NCBI GenBank assembly: GCA_032716605.1
Contig: CM064523.1
Location: 45,850,215-45,914,214, forward strand
DNA length: 64,000 bases
Reading direction: 5' to 3'
Source of the DNA: Paralithodes platypus
Taxonomy: Eukaryota > Arthropoda > Malacostraca > Decapoda > Lithodidae
The notes below the pieces were generated by a model. That model was not told where the DNA came from, ran no database searches, and was given only the letters and a program-made list of their open reading frames with translations. The position numbers and the translations under genes are program-made. Shown in pieces: positions 19,962-31,144 of the stretch (its first letter is position 1; every line of letters starts with the position of its first letter).

Positions 19962-22428
19962 ATAAAACTTCACGAGAATGCCAGACATCGCACCAGCACC
20001 CTCCAGTTTCGCGAAGAACTGGTGAAGGACGAAATAATTGAAAAACGAGAGCTCGCCAACAACCTTCGTAAAGAACGAGATGCTCTTCTACGGATTTGGG
20101 AAGACGAAACCCCTCCAGACCACCTCAAAGTCGAAATCAACACAGCCCTCGAACAACTCCTTGAACAACACAGAAGACAAGCCGAAGACACAACCATAAA
20201 AAAGCTTGCCCATCTTTATGGCGGAAACATAAAACTTCCCAAACCAACAAAAGGATACATAAACCTGACTAACACCATTCTCACCCTGGACCAAGAAGAC
20301 CTCCTCAACAAGGGCCTCAACTGCCACTACAGCTCCAAACCTGGCCCCCACCGGAAACGCCTAGAAACGGAAATCCTCCTGGACGACATCCTACGACTCA
20401 AGAAGGATAGCAAGGTCACCACTACTCCCGCCCTACAACCCACTCTCCTCGCTGAAGCCGCCAAAACCAGAGGAACTCACCATAGCAAAATCCTCAACAA
20501 ACAACACTTCCAAGTTGCCAAACAATTAAGAGACAACCCCAACATCATCATCCGTCGTGCGGATAAAGCTTCCTGCCTCGTGATTCATGACAAGGAGGAA
20601 TAGCTTAGAAAAATGGACGTCATATTAAGTGACAACACCAAATTTAAAAGGATCACCCGCAACCCAACCGACGAAATCAAACGTACTGCCAACACCACCA
20701 TCACCGCCATAAACGCCAAACAAGGAGGAGTCCACCTTAAAAAACTCGTCGGAGAATACACCCCTGGTAATGCGTACGGAACCATCAAAACACACAAATC
20801 TGGGAACCCCCTCCGTTCCATCATCTCCCAGATCCCCACTGCCACCTACCAGATCGCCAAGGCCCTGAACAACCTCCTCACCCCCTACGTGCCCTGCCAA
20901 TACAACCTTAACTCAGCCCACGATTTCTTGGAAATTTTACGAGACGCCCCCCGGAACAACAACCACACAATCGCCTCCCTCGACGTAGAAAGCCTGTTCA
21001 CCAACGTGCCAGTGGATAGGATCATTGACATGATTCTACGTCGAATTGACCATTGCCCTGATACACCAACACTGGACATCCCGGAGAAGGCCCTGAAAAC
21101 ACTTCTGGAGCTATGTACCAAGGAGGCCCCCTTCCTTTGCCCCCGGGGCAACATATACAAGCAGATAGACGGTGTGGCGATGGGCAGCCCCCTAGGAGTT
21201 CTTTTTGCGAACTTTTTTATGGGTACCATCGAGGAAGAGCTTCTAACTGCCCAACGACCCGCCGTCTACTGTAGATACGTGGATGACATCTTCGTGCAAA
21301 TCAAGGACCTCCACGAACTATAGGAACTCCAGCGTCGCTTCATGACCTCCTCCGGACTTAACTTAACCTTTGAAAAATCAAACAATGGAAAACTCCCCTT
21401 CCTCGACATCCTCGTAGCTCTGAACGACCATGGGTTCAAAACCAACATCTACACTAAGCCAACTAACACAGGACAATGCCTCAACGGCGATAGTGAATGC
21501 CCCCGCCGTTATCTTCTATCCTCCATCTCCGCTTATGTAAGGAAAGCCCTCACACACTGCTCTACCTGGGCCGACACCCACCAGGAACTAGAAAGACTAT
21601 CCCAAGTTTTAGTGAATAACGGATACTCCAACTCCGACATCTCCAGCACCATCAACCACCATCTTGATAAATGGTACACCCAAAGCCCTCCCAACATTGA
21701 CCCCCCAAATGAAATTAAGATCTTCTACCGCAATTTTATGTCCTCTGAACACAAAAATGACGAGGCCGTCTTAAAAGAAATAATCTCCAAGCATGTCCAC
21801 CCAACCAGCCCGGAAAACAAAATCAAATTAATAATTTATTACAAATCCCTCAAGACCTCCAACCTCGTTCGTTCTCCGCAACAAACCTGCTTCCACCAAT
21901 ATAAAGAGCCCGATGACCGACGATCACTTCATTTACCAACATACCTGTAATTATGAGGACTGTGGACCGCATTCCTATATTGGCATGACGCAGACTCGTC
22001 TTTCACGTCGGTTAACTCTTCACCTTCAGGCTGGAGCCATCAAAGACCACTATCTCACCCCTAACCACCCCCACCTCACACGCAACGAGTTAGAGAAACA
22101 CACTACCATACTCGATAAAGAAAGTGACCCAAGGAGATTACCTATACACGAACCGTTATATATCCAAGCTTTACATCCTAACATCAACAACCAAACTCTG
22201 GACCTTCAGATCCTTCCTTCTGCCAAAAGGCACTATCCTACAGGACCTAACGCCCCCCCTCGCCCCCCAGTGCCCTTGACGCAGCCCCCCGCGCTACCTC
22301 CTTCAGCTTCGTCTTCTGCCGGCGCCACACGTACTACGCAACTTAGGCCACGCCCCTCAACACGCAGCCAATCAGCTTCGACCCCGCCAACCGACCACCA
22401 CCTTCCCGCATCCAGTGCGCGTGCGTGA
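19806..22428 (+). pseudogene. Penelope-like element: reverse transcriptase plus GIY-YIG endonuclease, broken
   Basis: One frame from ATG 19806 encodes a coiled N-terminal part rich in Glu/Arg, then the RT domain with SLDVESLFTNVPVD (about 20980), MGSPLGVLFANFF (about 21180) and the catalytic CRYVDDIF (about 21270). A different frame at 21913-22428 encodes the C-terminal endonuclease (HTCNYEDCGPHSYIGMTQTR, a CX-C linker and the YIG part). This enzyme pair primes and copies element RNA. Three stops interrupt the main frame: TGA 19848-19850 (CGA in the 22.6-kb copy), TAG 20601-20603 and TAG 21321-21323; a frameshift near 21905 separates RT from the nuclease. RT-GIY-YIG order and flanking direct repeats make the family certain. 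Confidence 0.9.
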
Positions 22429-22795
22429 CGCGGTCCTCTCTTTTCCTCTCCTAGAATGCCCCTCCACCAATAACAGACTTTTGCCCCCTGATTTTCGCCT
22501 CCTCTGATCCTCCACCCTCTATAATATATACCCTTCCTGTTTACCTTTCATATCATTCTATCCTTACTTGATAATGCTGGTTGTCCATTGAAACGCGTCG
22601 TATATCATGTATCATCATGTACATTAATGTAACCCTGTACCACCATGAATTTTGCTAATCTCATTCATCTTCTTCCTGCCACCCAGCGAAAACTCATCAG
22701 AGACCTGGAAACTTTGAATAATAACATTTCCAACGCAGAAATTGCCATTTCTTTCAACGTCGTATGTATTAAAGAACATTTATTACCTGGCTTTA

Positions 22796-22799
<4 letters not shown>
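21960..22799 (+). repeat. Downstream direct repeat (pseudo-LTR) of the Penelope-like element
   Basis: This is the second copy of the 19125-19961 segment. It reopens the N-terminal ORF at ATG 22645, where the codon corresponding to the upstream TGA is CGA, and breaks off into (TA)n at 22798. Confidence 0.85.

Positions 22800-22832
<33 letters not shown>
22798..22832. repeat. (TA)n microsatellite at the Penelope-like 3' junction
   Basis: About 17 TA units directly at the end of the truncated third copy. Confidence 0.95.
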
Positions 22833-22836
<4 letters not shown>

Positions 22837-24934
22837 GTGTATTTATATTTTTTGTTAAGGAAAGGTAGTGGTGTGTTAGGCAAGATTAAGGTTCGGTAGG
22901 GTTAGGTTTTACTCTATTTAACTTGGTTAGGCTTGGTTAGATTTGGATGGATATTAGGATGGGTTTACCTGTGTTTGATCAGAATAGGTTAGGATTAGGT
23001 CGCGAGAGGAGGAGAGATTTAAGCTTATAGAGAGGGACAGACAGAAATATTTATAATAGGTTAAGAGGTTTGTAATAAGGGAGTTTCTATAGGGTTATAG
23101 TGTTTGAGAGAGACTGATATTTATACAAGAGAGATATTTTAGAATAGATCAAGTGGTCTGTAAAAAGGGAGGTTTAATTGGGTGAGAGTAGAGAGAGAGA
23201 AGTGGGATTGCATAAGTGAGTTTAGTAGGGGTAGAGGGGGAGAGAGAGTGGAGTTATACAAGTGAGTTGTATACTAATGGGTTAAGAGATTTATGGTAAA
23301 GGAGGTTGTATATGGCGAAACAGTGAGGGCAAATTTTACAAGAGAGATTGATAATAATAGGATAAGAGATTTATAATACGGGAATACAAGAGAGAAGGGA
23401 GAGGGAAAAGCATACACGGAGGAGCTAAGATGGGTACTTCATGCTTTGGTGGTCACTACTGGGGGAGAGAGAGAGAGAGAGGGAGAAATATTAGATATGC
23501 AGAAGACATAGAGCTAAAAGGATAGATAATAAGAGCAAATTACTATATTTTTTCCCACAAACCCCTTGTCCAAGTGTATTTGTCCATAGCTTGCAACTAT
23601 AAAAATATAACCTAAACTAATCATGCTGATCTTAACCTAACCTTGACCAACCAAAGCTAAACTAAACTAATCTAACTTATCTTAACCTAACCTTAATCTG
23701 ACCTTTCATAACCTAGCATATTTTAAACTTAGCATAATATAAGATTTAAACATTAATAACATATTCTAATTTCACCCGGCATAGTTTCAGCCTGAATTAT
23801 CCAAAGTTAAACAAATCCTCTGTTAGGTGTGGATACAACATAATATAATAACAATCAGCGGTTAAGCTAGCAATCCAACCTTGGGCCAAAAAACAATCTA
23901 GAAAAACAAACGAATTGCCCCGATGGAGGTATACATTCGTGGCCATTACGTCAGGGAATAAGTTGTCCGGCAATAAATAGATAGATAGATAGATAGATAG
24001 ATAGAATTGTGGACAAAAACCTATCATACATTATCGGAGGTTCCATCCCTGCGAGCAACAGGTGGCAATGGTGGTAGTTTTGAAGGCGAGATATTTGAAA
24101 TAAAAACAAATAAATAAATGGGAATGTTGCCGTTGGGGGTAAGGGATACAAGATGAAACATTTTGGGGATGGATTCTGTATTTAAGAATGGGGGATGGTA
24201 TCACGGTTTGTTTTAAATAATCGCCACATTTGGATTAGATATATGGAGGTTTAAAGCATGTGAGATTGGGTTCATTGTGGTCTCAGAAGATATGAGAAAG
24301 GAGGTTGTAGGGCTTAAAAGAAGAGGATATGTGTGGATTGTTTGTTTGGGTGCTTGAGGAGGTAGCGAGCTGTGGGATGTGCACAGTTTTAAGGAGTATT
24401 TACTCATAGGGGATGTCGTCGTTGCTGATCATCAACATGGAGGAATGGTGGTCTGAATTATGATGATATAAAATTAAACTAGTGGATAGACGCACGTCGT
24501 TGAGTGTTTACAAAATATGAAAGTGGAAGGGTGAGATCGTTGGGGCTAAAGAAGTAAGGACACAGGGAGGAAGCTTGTTGAGGGCTTAAAAGATGGAACT
24601 GTTGGGGTATACAAATGTGAAATTGGGAGGATGAAGTTAATTAATGGGGTTTGAATGAATGGGGGGGGGAGGGGTCATGCTGAAGGTTGGAACAATTATG
24701 GCGGCAACATGTCTCTTATCACAGGTAAATTAGAGAAGAGGGGAGGCGCTGATAGAATATAAATGAGGGTGATACCGGCATATTGTATTATAATGCATGG
24801 ATGAATGAAACAGTAAGGAAGAAAGGTACAACAAGGATGTGAATGAAATAGTGTTAACCCTAATAGCCCAGAAAGAAGTAATTGTGACGCTATCCAAAAT
24901 CGCACACACACTGTATACAGATATATAGATGTAT
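22833..24934. other. No gene; GA-rich and degenerate TTAGG-like sequence
   Basis: From 22880 to 23030 there are scattered GGTTAGG/TTAGGTT words; from 23600 to 23730 the complement AACCTAACC appears. (GA)n lies at 23464-23482 and (GATA)n at 23978-24003. None of the short ORFs looks like a protein. The rest is G-rich, unstructured sequence. Confidence 0.45.
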
Positions 24935-24962
24935 AGACAGATAGATAGATAGAGATAGATAG
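24935..24962. repeat. (GATA)n tract at the left border of an LTR
   Basis: Imperfect GATA repeats end in ATAG (24959-24962), the likely target duplication of the LTR that follows. Confidence 0.85.
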
Positions 24963-26842
24963 GGTTATGACCGGGGCTACGAATAAAACAAGGGCACTTA
25001 ATGATTGGACTAGAAATAGGGCACTATGCAACAACGGTACGCTAGATCCAAACCCTCGAACTTATATGCCGGCGAACAAAAACACCTATACCCTCCAGAG
25101 TTAATCTGCGATAACGGGGTATCCTTAACTGGGCATAAATGTACTCTACTTCAGGCTAACCCACACTGGTATAGCCTAATAACAAACAAGATGCAAGTTA
25201 CGTTAAAATGCATGAAAGTGAAGCTATGGAAAGATCAATTAAATCACTGCAAGATTTAATACAATAAAAAGATGCTTCAATACAGTTACTCTTAAACAAC
25301 AATAAACTCTTCACTCCTATCTGAAAGAAAGTGAAGTATAGTCCTACAGCATAGACCTGGAAACTTCTGAAGAAAGTCTGATGCTCATAAGATGCTCATA
25401 TCTTAAATTATATAAAGGCAGGAGGCAAGACACCACACGTGTAGACTGAATACACTAAAAGATAGGACATATAATGTTAACTGACACGAGAATACTATAA
25501 ATGCGCAACGGCAGCAATGCTTGACACTAAAAGAAGTACTTCCTCATCAACGAAACAGTCTGCTATGGTTGTGCGGCTCAGCAACAACCTAGACTAATAA
25601 ATGCTGTGAATAATAATGCATACATAACAAAAGAGCTTATGTCCTAACTAGTGTCTGCTCGGCGAATAAAGTCTAGCTGGGATATCAAGGTTAGGAAACT
25701 GTGGCTGAGCAAGACAGGCTCATAGCCTAGCGTTTTCTTAAGGCGGTATAATTAAAGTTACGTTAATGACGGGGATGCTCTCTTGGTAGATCCAGATCTC
25801 AAGTACCTGGTTCTACCCTGGCGATCCCACTAAAGTCAAGCAAAGAGGCAGCACTGTGTTATAAGGTAGTAGGCTAATGCCCTCTTACAACACGATGCTG
25901 CACTCGCAAAGGACACAACCAAAAGGACAACCTAGGCTACCACAGAAACCGTCGAAGTCGTGTAGGTATAAGCAAACCGTACACACATCGGTGACAACGA
26001 CAACAGAAACCTTATCCCAGTCTAGCATTAAATAACCAAGCAGAGCACTAATGATAATGAGGGAGACACACACAAAGAGTCATCAAACCTCCATAGACTA
26101 AGGACACTGAGGGAGACACACACAGAGTCACCAAACCTCCATAGACTAAGAACCCTTATAGCCTATTGTAATACATGTAAATATATATGAGAGCGACGCA
26201 CACAATTCGATGGGCCGATATGAAATCGTGTACAGAACCCAAAGGGAGTGTTGTGACGTTAAAAGATTAGAGGAATGAAAGAAAGGAAGTTGAGTGAGAG
26301 AGACAGTATCAGAATGGTGGAGATATGGGGGACAGTTATAAAGAGGATGTTAGTCGTGTGCACCCCTAGCCTGCTCTGAGGAGGGTAGCTCCTCGGGACC
26401 CTCACGCAGGAGGTTAGTTACACAGGAGCTCGCAAGGGCGCGATGGTCGGCCAATCACGGGCCGAGGCGTCACAAGGCAGCAGGCGTCCTGGCCGCGTCA
26501 GGGTCCGCCAGCCAATCAAAGGCGTGGGAAAGCCCGCGTGAGGGCGGGAAAACTCCTCCGGGAGGAGGAGGGAGGAGGGAGGCAACACTCACTACCCCCT
26601 CGCTGCCCGCTCTCTCTCTCTCTCTCAACTTCACACTACAATGCATCTTATATTCTACTAATGATATAAAATACTTCCCGTTGTCACAGACGAAAATAAA
26701 GACCACCCCTGGACTGTCTGTAACAATGCAAGTACTATGAAAGAAAGAACAACATTCTCTGATAACTGTAGCCCATTTCACTGCCCTGGCGAGCGCTAGT
26801 GGCTAACGAGAGGCGATTCTGCCAACGCTGGTAGACGTCACA
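24963..26842 (-). repeat. Solo LTR of a Gmr1-type Gypsy family (1.88 kb)
   Basis: On the plus strand it runs GGTTATGACC...GACGTCACA and is the reverse complement of 32188-34002 over its whole length. ATAG flanks both sides (24959-24962 and 26843-26846) within a GATA tract, as expected of an LTR inserted there and reduced to a solo copy. AATAAA (about 26695) and TATATAAAGG (about 25415) are present on the plus strand, so sense direction is not settled; minus is given because the copy beside pol is plus. Confidence 0.72.
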
Positions 26843-27710
26843 ATAGATAGATAAATATATATTGTATCTAGTTTACCAATTTTAATTACTTTTCAAACGC
26901 TCAATAATTTTTAGTAAGGGGTATATGGGTTGAACATGTGGGTAAAGTGTTGCCAAACCTACTGTATATAGAACAAAGGGTGTGAAGCTGAGTTTTAACA
27001 TATGACGGGAAACAAGAGTAGATATTACCCAGTCCGTCAGTAGAGAAGTTTTAAAAAAATGCTAAAGTATAATTATAAGTATCTATATTTTATCGGTTTA
27101 TTTACTTAAAGACACAAGAATAAAGCAAGATAGTCGCAACAATTCATGAACTTTGTTATGTTTTATTCTCGAATGGGCCACCCTGTCTTCTGATATACTA
27201 ATGTATCCTTATCCACCCATACTCCAACCCCACACACTAAAACACACACCCCACCTTTCTCTCTGTCACCACCGCAGCAACAGAACGTACGGTAACTGCG
27301 TTTATGTAATCAGGCCTGGTTGTTAGCGTCGACCCTGCACTACACAATTAACACACTCACAACTATTAACACCAGAGATGCCTTACTGAGGTGGGAGGGG
27401 GATAGGGGGACAGTGGGTATGCTAGAAAGAAGAGGTACCGGCAGGTAGAAGAAAAAACAATAGGAGGAAGATTCTAGGAAAAGGAGAAACAAATAAATTG
27501 CCATGCACATTTTTTCCTGAGGACTGATTCAGGGTAAATATGAGAAGAGACAGACTGATATGTCTAACAACATTTTATTTCAATAATAAATATTAAGAAT
27601 AGGTAAAATAAATTTTACATTGTCAGTACACTACGTGAGATCATAAACCAGTAGATTGTATATAGCTTACTGGTAGATTGGATTAGGTTAGATTATGAAT
27701 ACAAACTGTT
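26843..27710. other. No gene recognised between the solo LTR and the truncated Gypsy element
   Basis: AT-rich sequence with a CAC-rich patch near 27220-27260. It contains no primer-binding site and no gag-like frame, which argues that the LTR to its left is not the 5' LTR of the pol to its right. Confidence 0.45.
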
Positions 27711-27750
27711 ATATAAACTGAAGGTAAGGGAACAAGGGGATATTACAGAA

Positions 27751-29748
27751 TTGCTAGAGCAATTTTTCAAGTGCACAGGCGGCGACCTGACTTTGAACCT
27801 CAAAGAGAAACGTCCTAAAACTCTACAAGAGGCAGCTGAGATGGCTGACCTGAGATTATCACTGATCTGTGGGTGCGGGTCTGCACAACGGACCGATGCA
27901 GTTAACAAGGGGCGCAACACTCCACCCCCCCGAGTCAGTGATACCACATTTAATAACAAGAGTAAGAGCAATGATACCAATTTTGATCACAAACCTAAAA
28001 CCGTCCCGTTTAAGAAAGGTCAGGGCCCTTCCCCACCTCAGGGGAAGTCCAAGGGTGAAGTAGAGTGTTTTAAGTGTCATAAAAAGGTGCACTTTGCACG
28101 TTCCTGCCCTAGTAACCAATCTACATCAGTCGTGTCTTTGGCTAGCAACGTTGGGGTGTCTCTGAGGTCTTCTGCATTTACCCGGGGTGACATGTCAGAT
28201 GCGGGGGCACAGCCAATGAAGGAGTGTCCGGAAGGCTCGAAACCTGTCCGCGATGGTTTTTGCGACCATAGAGGGCGTGGCTGCGTGAGTTGGGCTGGTT
28301 GCAAGCATGGGTTGAAGTTGTTGCGTGATACAGGTGCATCCCAGACTCTGATGAAAAACTTTACAGGCCAACCTATAAATGCGGCACGGGTAGTTGTGGT
28401 GCAGGGTATTAATGCTACACGGTCATACCTGTTGGTTCGAGTAGAGCTGGAGGTTGAAGGTGTGACACGAGAGTTGGATGTTGGAATCGTGGAGAAACTG
28501 CCAGTAGAGGGCGTCGACCTTCTTCTCGGCAACGACTTTGCGGTGCCTACTTCTGAGGTTCCACCCTTAGTCGTTGCCGAGAGGGCGGCCGACGTGAGTA
28601 GGGAGGGGCAGGAATTGGTCGAGAGGTGTCAACTACACCAGATGGCGTGTGTTGTCACCCGTTCTCGTGCATCTAAAGTGTCACAGCCTATTCCTCAGTC
28701 TCTAGACCAGCGGAGGAACAGTCGAAAGGAGAAGGCTAAAGTTGGGAAAAGTTTTGAGAGTTTTGATCCAGCGGCTCTCCTTGGCGACTCAGTATTAGCA
28801 CCATTGTTAAGGTCCGGAGTGGCCCCAGAGCCTGTCACACTTGTTGAGGAGGTAGGGCGTGTGAAAATTCCGAGACAGCACCGTTACTCGCAAAAGCAAG
28901 ATAGGATCGAACAGTCCAGTACCGGGGGAGGCCATAAGTTGCTCCGGGAGCATCTCGATGAATTGGCTCCTTCGGATATCTGTCGGCTGCAGTTGGGTGA
29001 TCCCGAGCTTCAGAAGTGTAGTAACGGTGCAATTGAACTTGAGGAGGACGGGGATGCAAAGCCGGGGGACTTCTTTCGTGTGGGGGGTATTTTGTACAGG
29101 CGTTTTCTAGATCCCAGACGGAGTTGGGAGGGTGGGTCGAGAGTGGTTGACCAGTTGGTAGTGCCTAGTGTGTGCCGTGATTGCCTACTGAGGTTGGCGC
29201 ATGATGTACCATTGGCAGGGCATTTGGGTGTACGGAAGACGGTAGCAGCATTGGCGAAATTGTTTTGGTGGCCAGGGATGAAGGCACATGTTGCGTCATG
29301 GGTGGCAATGTGCAGTACCTGCCAGACTGTAGGTAAACCAAACCAGTGTATTCCCAAGGCTCCGTTACACCCTATTCCTGTTATCGGGCCACCATTCAGT
29401 AAGGTTATAATCGACATGGTTGGCCCTCTACCCCCTACTAGTGCAGGCAACAAGTACCTCCTCACCATTATGGATGTTGCCACTCGTTATCCGGATGCAT
29501 ACCCCATGCGAAATGGTACTGCTAAGACTGTTGTTCGTAACTTGCTATTGTACTGTTCTAGGTACGGGTACCCGCAGGAATTGCAGTCAGACCAAGGGTC
29601 CAACTTTACCTCTAACCTTTTCAAACAGACCATGCAGCAGCACAGTATCAGTACAGTTGTCTCTTCAGCCTATCACCCAGAGAGTCAAGGGGTGTTGGAG
29701 AGGTGGTACTCGACTCTGAAGAGCATGTTGCGTTGTTTATTGTGTTGA
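27751..29748 (+). CDS. Gag end, protease and integrase of the Gmr1-type element
   Basis: The 665-codon open frame starts inside gag (LKEKRPKTLQEAAEMADLRL). A single CCHC knuckle CFKCHKKVHFARSC lies at about residues 109-122. A retroviral-type aspartic protease follows with LLRDTGASQTLM at about 190-200 and LLLGNDFAV near 260. The integrase then has an HHCC zinc finger (HDVPLAGHLG...CSTCQ, about 475-525) and a catalytic core with IIDMVGPLP, SDQGSNFTS and SYHPESQG-like SAYHPESQGVLER, that is D, D and E all present. The frame is entered from truncated sequence, so the listed start is not a real start. It ends by frameshift at a TGA (29746-29748); the integrase C-terminus continues in another frame. 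Confidence 0.88.
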   Translation: MLEQFFKCTGGDLTLNLKEKRPKTLQEAAEMADLRLSLICGCGSAQRTDAVNKGRNTPPPRVSDTTFNNKSKSNDTNFDHKPKTVPFKKGQGPSPPQGKSKGEVECFKCHKKVHFARSCPSNQSTSVVSLASNVGVSLRSSAFTRGDMSDAGAQPMKECPEGSKPVRDGFCDHRGRGCVSWAGCKHGLKLLRDTGASQTLMKNFTGQPINAARVVVVQGINATRSYLLVRVELEVEGVTRELDVGIVEKLPVEGVDLLLGNDFAVPTSEVPPLVVAERAADVSREGQELVERCQLHQMACVVTRSRASKVSQPIPQSLDQRRNSRKEKAKVGKSFESFDPAALLGDSVLAPLLRSGVAPEPVTLVEEVGRVKIPRQHRYSQKQDRIEQSSTGGGHKLLREHLDELAPSDICRLQLGDPELQKCSNGAIELEEDGDAKPGDFFRVGGILYRRFLDPRRSWEGGSRVVDQLVVPSVCRDCLLRLAHDVPLAGHLGVRKTVAALAKLFWWPGMKAHVASWVAMCSTCQTVGKPNQCIPKAPLHPIPVIGPPFSKVIIDMVGPLPPTSAGNKYLLTIMDVATRYPDAYPMRNGTAKTVVRNLLLYCSRYGYPQELQSDQGSNFTSNLFKQTMQQHSISTVVSSAYHPESQGVLERWYSTLKSMLRCLLC

Positions 29749-29759
29749 AAATGGCAAGG

Positions 29760-30520
29760 ATTGGGATCTTGGGTTGCCCTATGTATTATTCGCTGCTCAG
29801 GAGGTACCTGGTGAAAGCCTAGGGTTCAGTCCCAATGAGTTAGTTTTTGGACATCAGGTCAGAGGCCCCCTCAACATGGTTTGAGAAATTTGGGAGGGCA
29901 CAGCAAAACCATGTTCCATGTTAAACTATGTCCTCGAGAGCAGAGAGAGAATGCTGAGAAGCCTAGAGTTGGCAGGTAGGAATTTGGTAGGGTCGCAAGC
30001 ACTTATGAAGGACAGGTATGATGAGAAGAGGAAACTCCGGGAGTTTAAGGTGGGGCAAGAGGTGTTGATTCTGTTACCTCTGCCAGGTCATCCTTTGTCT
30101 GCCAAGTACGCTGGTCCTTATAAGGTGGTGAAAAAGATCTCTGACCTAGACTATCTTGTGGCTACTCCAGATAGGCGTAAAAAGAACCAGCTGTGCCATG
30201 TGAACCTGGTGAAAGAGTTTGTGAGGCGCCCCCCTGAGCCTCTCGCTGTCCCTGTGTTGACCTGCAGCGGTCATGGAGTAGAAGGAGTGAGGGAGAGTGA
30301 AGCTCAGGTGGAAGACAACTGGGAGTGTCATGTCTCTGCTGACCAGTGGGCAGAGAACTCCAGACAGGTGGCTGACGATGCTCTAGTGCACCTGCCTGAG
30401 CAACAGCGTGCAGCAGTGCAGCGCCTGTTTGCTTCATACCCCTCTGTGTTCGCAGAGCACCCAGGCCTCACAACTCGAGTGGTGCATAACGTGGACGTGG
30501 GAGATCACCCCCCCCCCCCT
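29760..30520 (+). pseudogene. Integrase C-terminus and linker of the Gmr1-type element, shifted frame
   Basis: This frame continues with LGFSPNELVFGHQVRGPL and then a region rich in charged residues (MKDRYDEKRKLREFKVGQEV) that ends in GPYKVVKKISDLDYLVATPD, the SH3-like/GPY-type DNA-binding end of a Gypsy integrase. A TGA at about 29881 interrupts it. A run of 13 C at about 30507-30519 shifts the frame before RT. The same segments are intact and in one frame in the second element at 62460-62880. Confidence 0.82.
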
Positions 30521-30576
30521 TTAAATCAGTACCCTACAGAATTCCACCCATTAAACTCCCAGCCCTCAGAGCGGAG

Positions 30577-31125
30577 TTGTATATGTTAGAACGGGGGTTG
30601 ATTGAGAAGGGGGCAGTTAGGTGGACATCTCCTGTCACTCTGCAGCCCAAGCCTGACGGGAAGGTTCGCTTCTGCATTGACTTTCGGAGATTGAACGAGT
30701 TGACTCCCACCAATGCTTATCCCCTTCTCCGTGTTGACGATAGTGTAGACAAGATTGGTAAGGCACAGTTTCTAACTAAGGTAGACCTAGTGAAAGGCTA
30801 CTGGAAGGTGCCCTTGTCTGAGCGGGCGAAGGGGGTATGCGGGTTCGTGGTTGATGGGAACACCTACCGTTGCAATGTGATGCCGTATGGCCTTAAACAT
30901 GCTCCAGCAACCTTCCAGAGTTTTAAGAATGAGTTAGTAGCCGACATCCCTAACTGCACTGTCTACCTAGATGAAGTTATAATATACGATGACAACTTTG
31001 AGAGTCACTGTGAGCACATAGAAGCCTTGTTTCGGAAGCTCAGTGAGGCCAGCTTGGTGGTTAAGCTGGGCAAGTGCGACTTTGTCCGGGCAACTGTGCA
31101 ATATCTTGGGTTTGTGGTCGGGTAA
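30577..31125 (+). CDS. Reverse transcriptase of the Gmr1-type element
   Basis: The frame covers fingers and palm: SPVTLQPKPDGKVRFCIDFR, FLTKVDLVKGYWKVPL, MPYGLKHAPATFQ and the catalytic box VYLDEVIIYDD. The usual YxDD is changed to YLDE, so one of the two paired aspartates is Glu. The enzyme copies element RNA into DNA. It lies downstream of integrase. A C-rich run after 31125 shifts the frame into the RNase H part. Confidence 0.87.
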   Translation: MYMLERGLIEKGAVRWTSPVTLQPKPDGKVRFCIDFRRLNELTPTNAYPLLRVDDSVDKIGKAQFLTKVDLVKGYWKVPLSERAKGVCGFVVDGNTYRCNVMPYGLKHAPATFQSFKNELVADIPNCTVYLDEVIIYDDNFESHCEHIEALFRKLSEASLVVKLGKCDFVRATVQYLGFVVG

Positions 31126-31144
31126 GGCCAGGTGTGCCCCCCCC

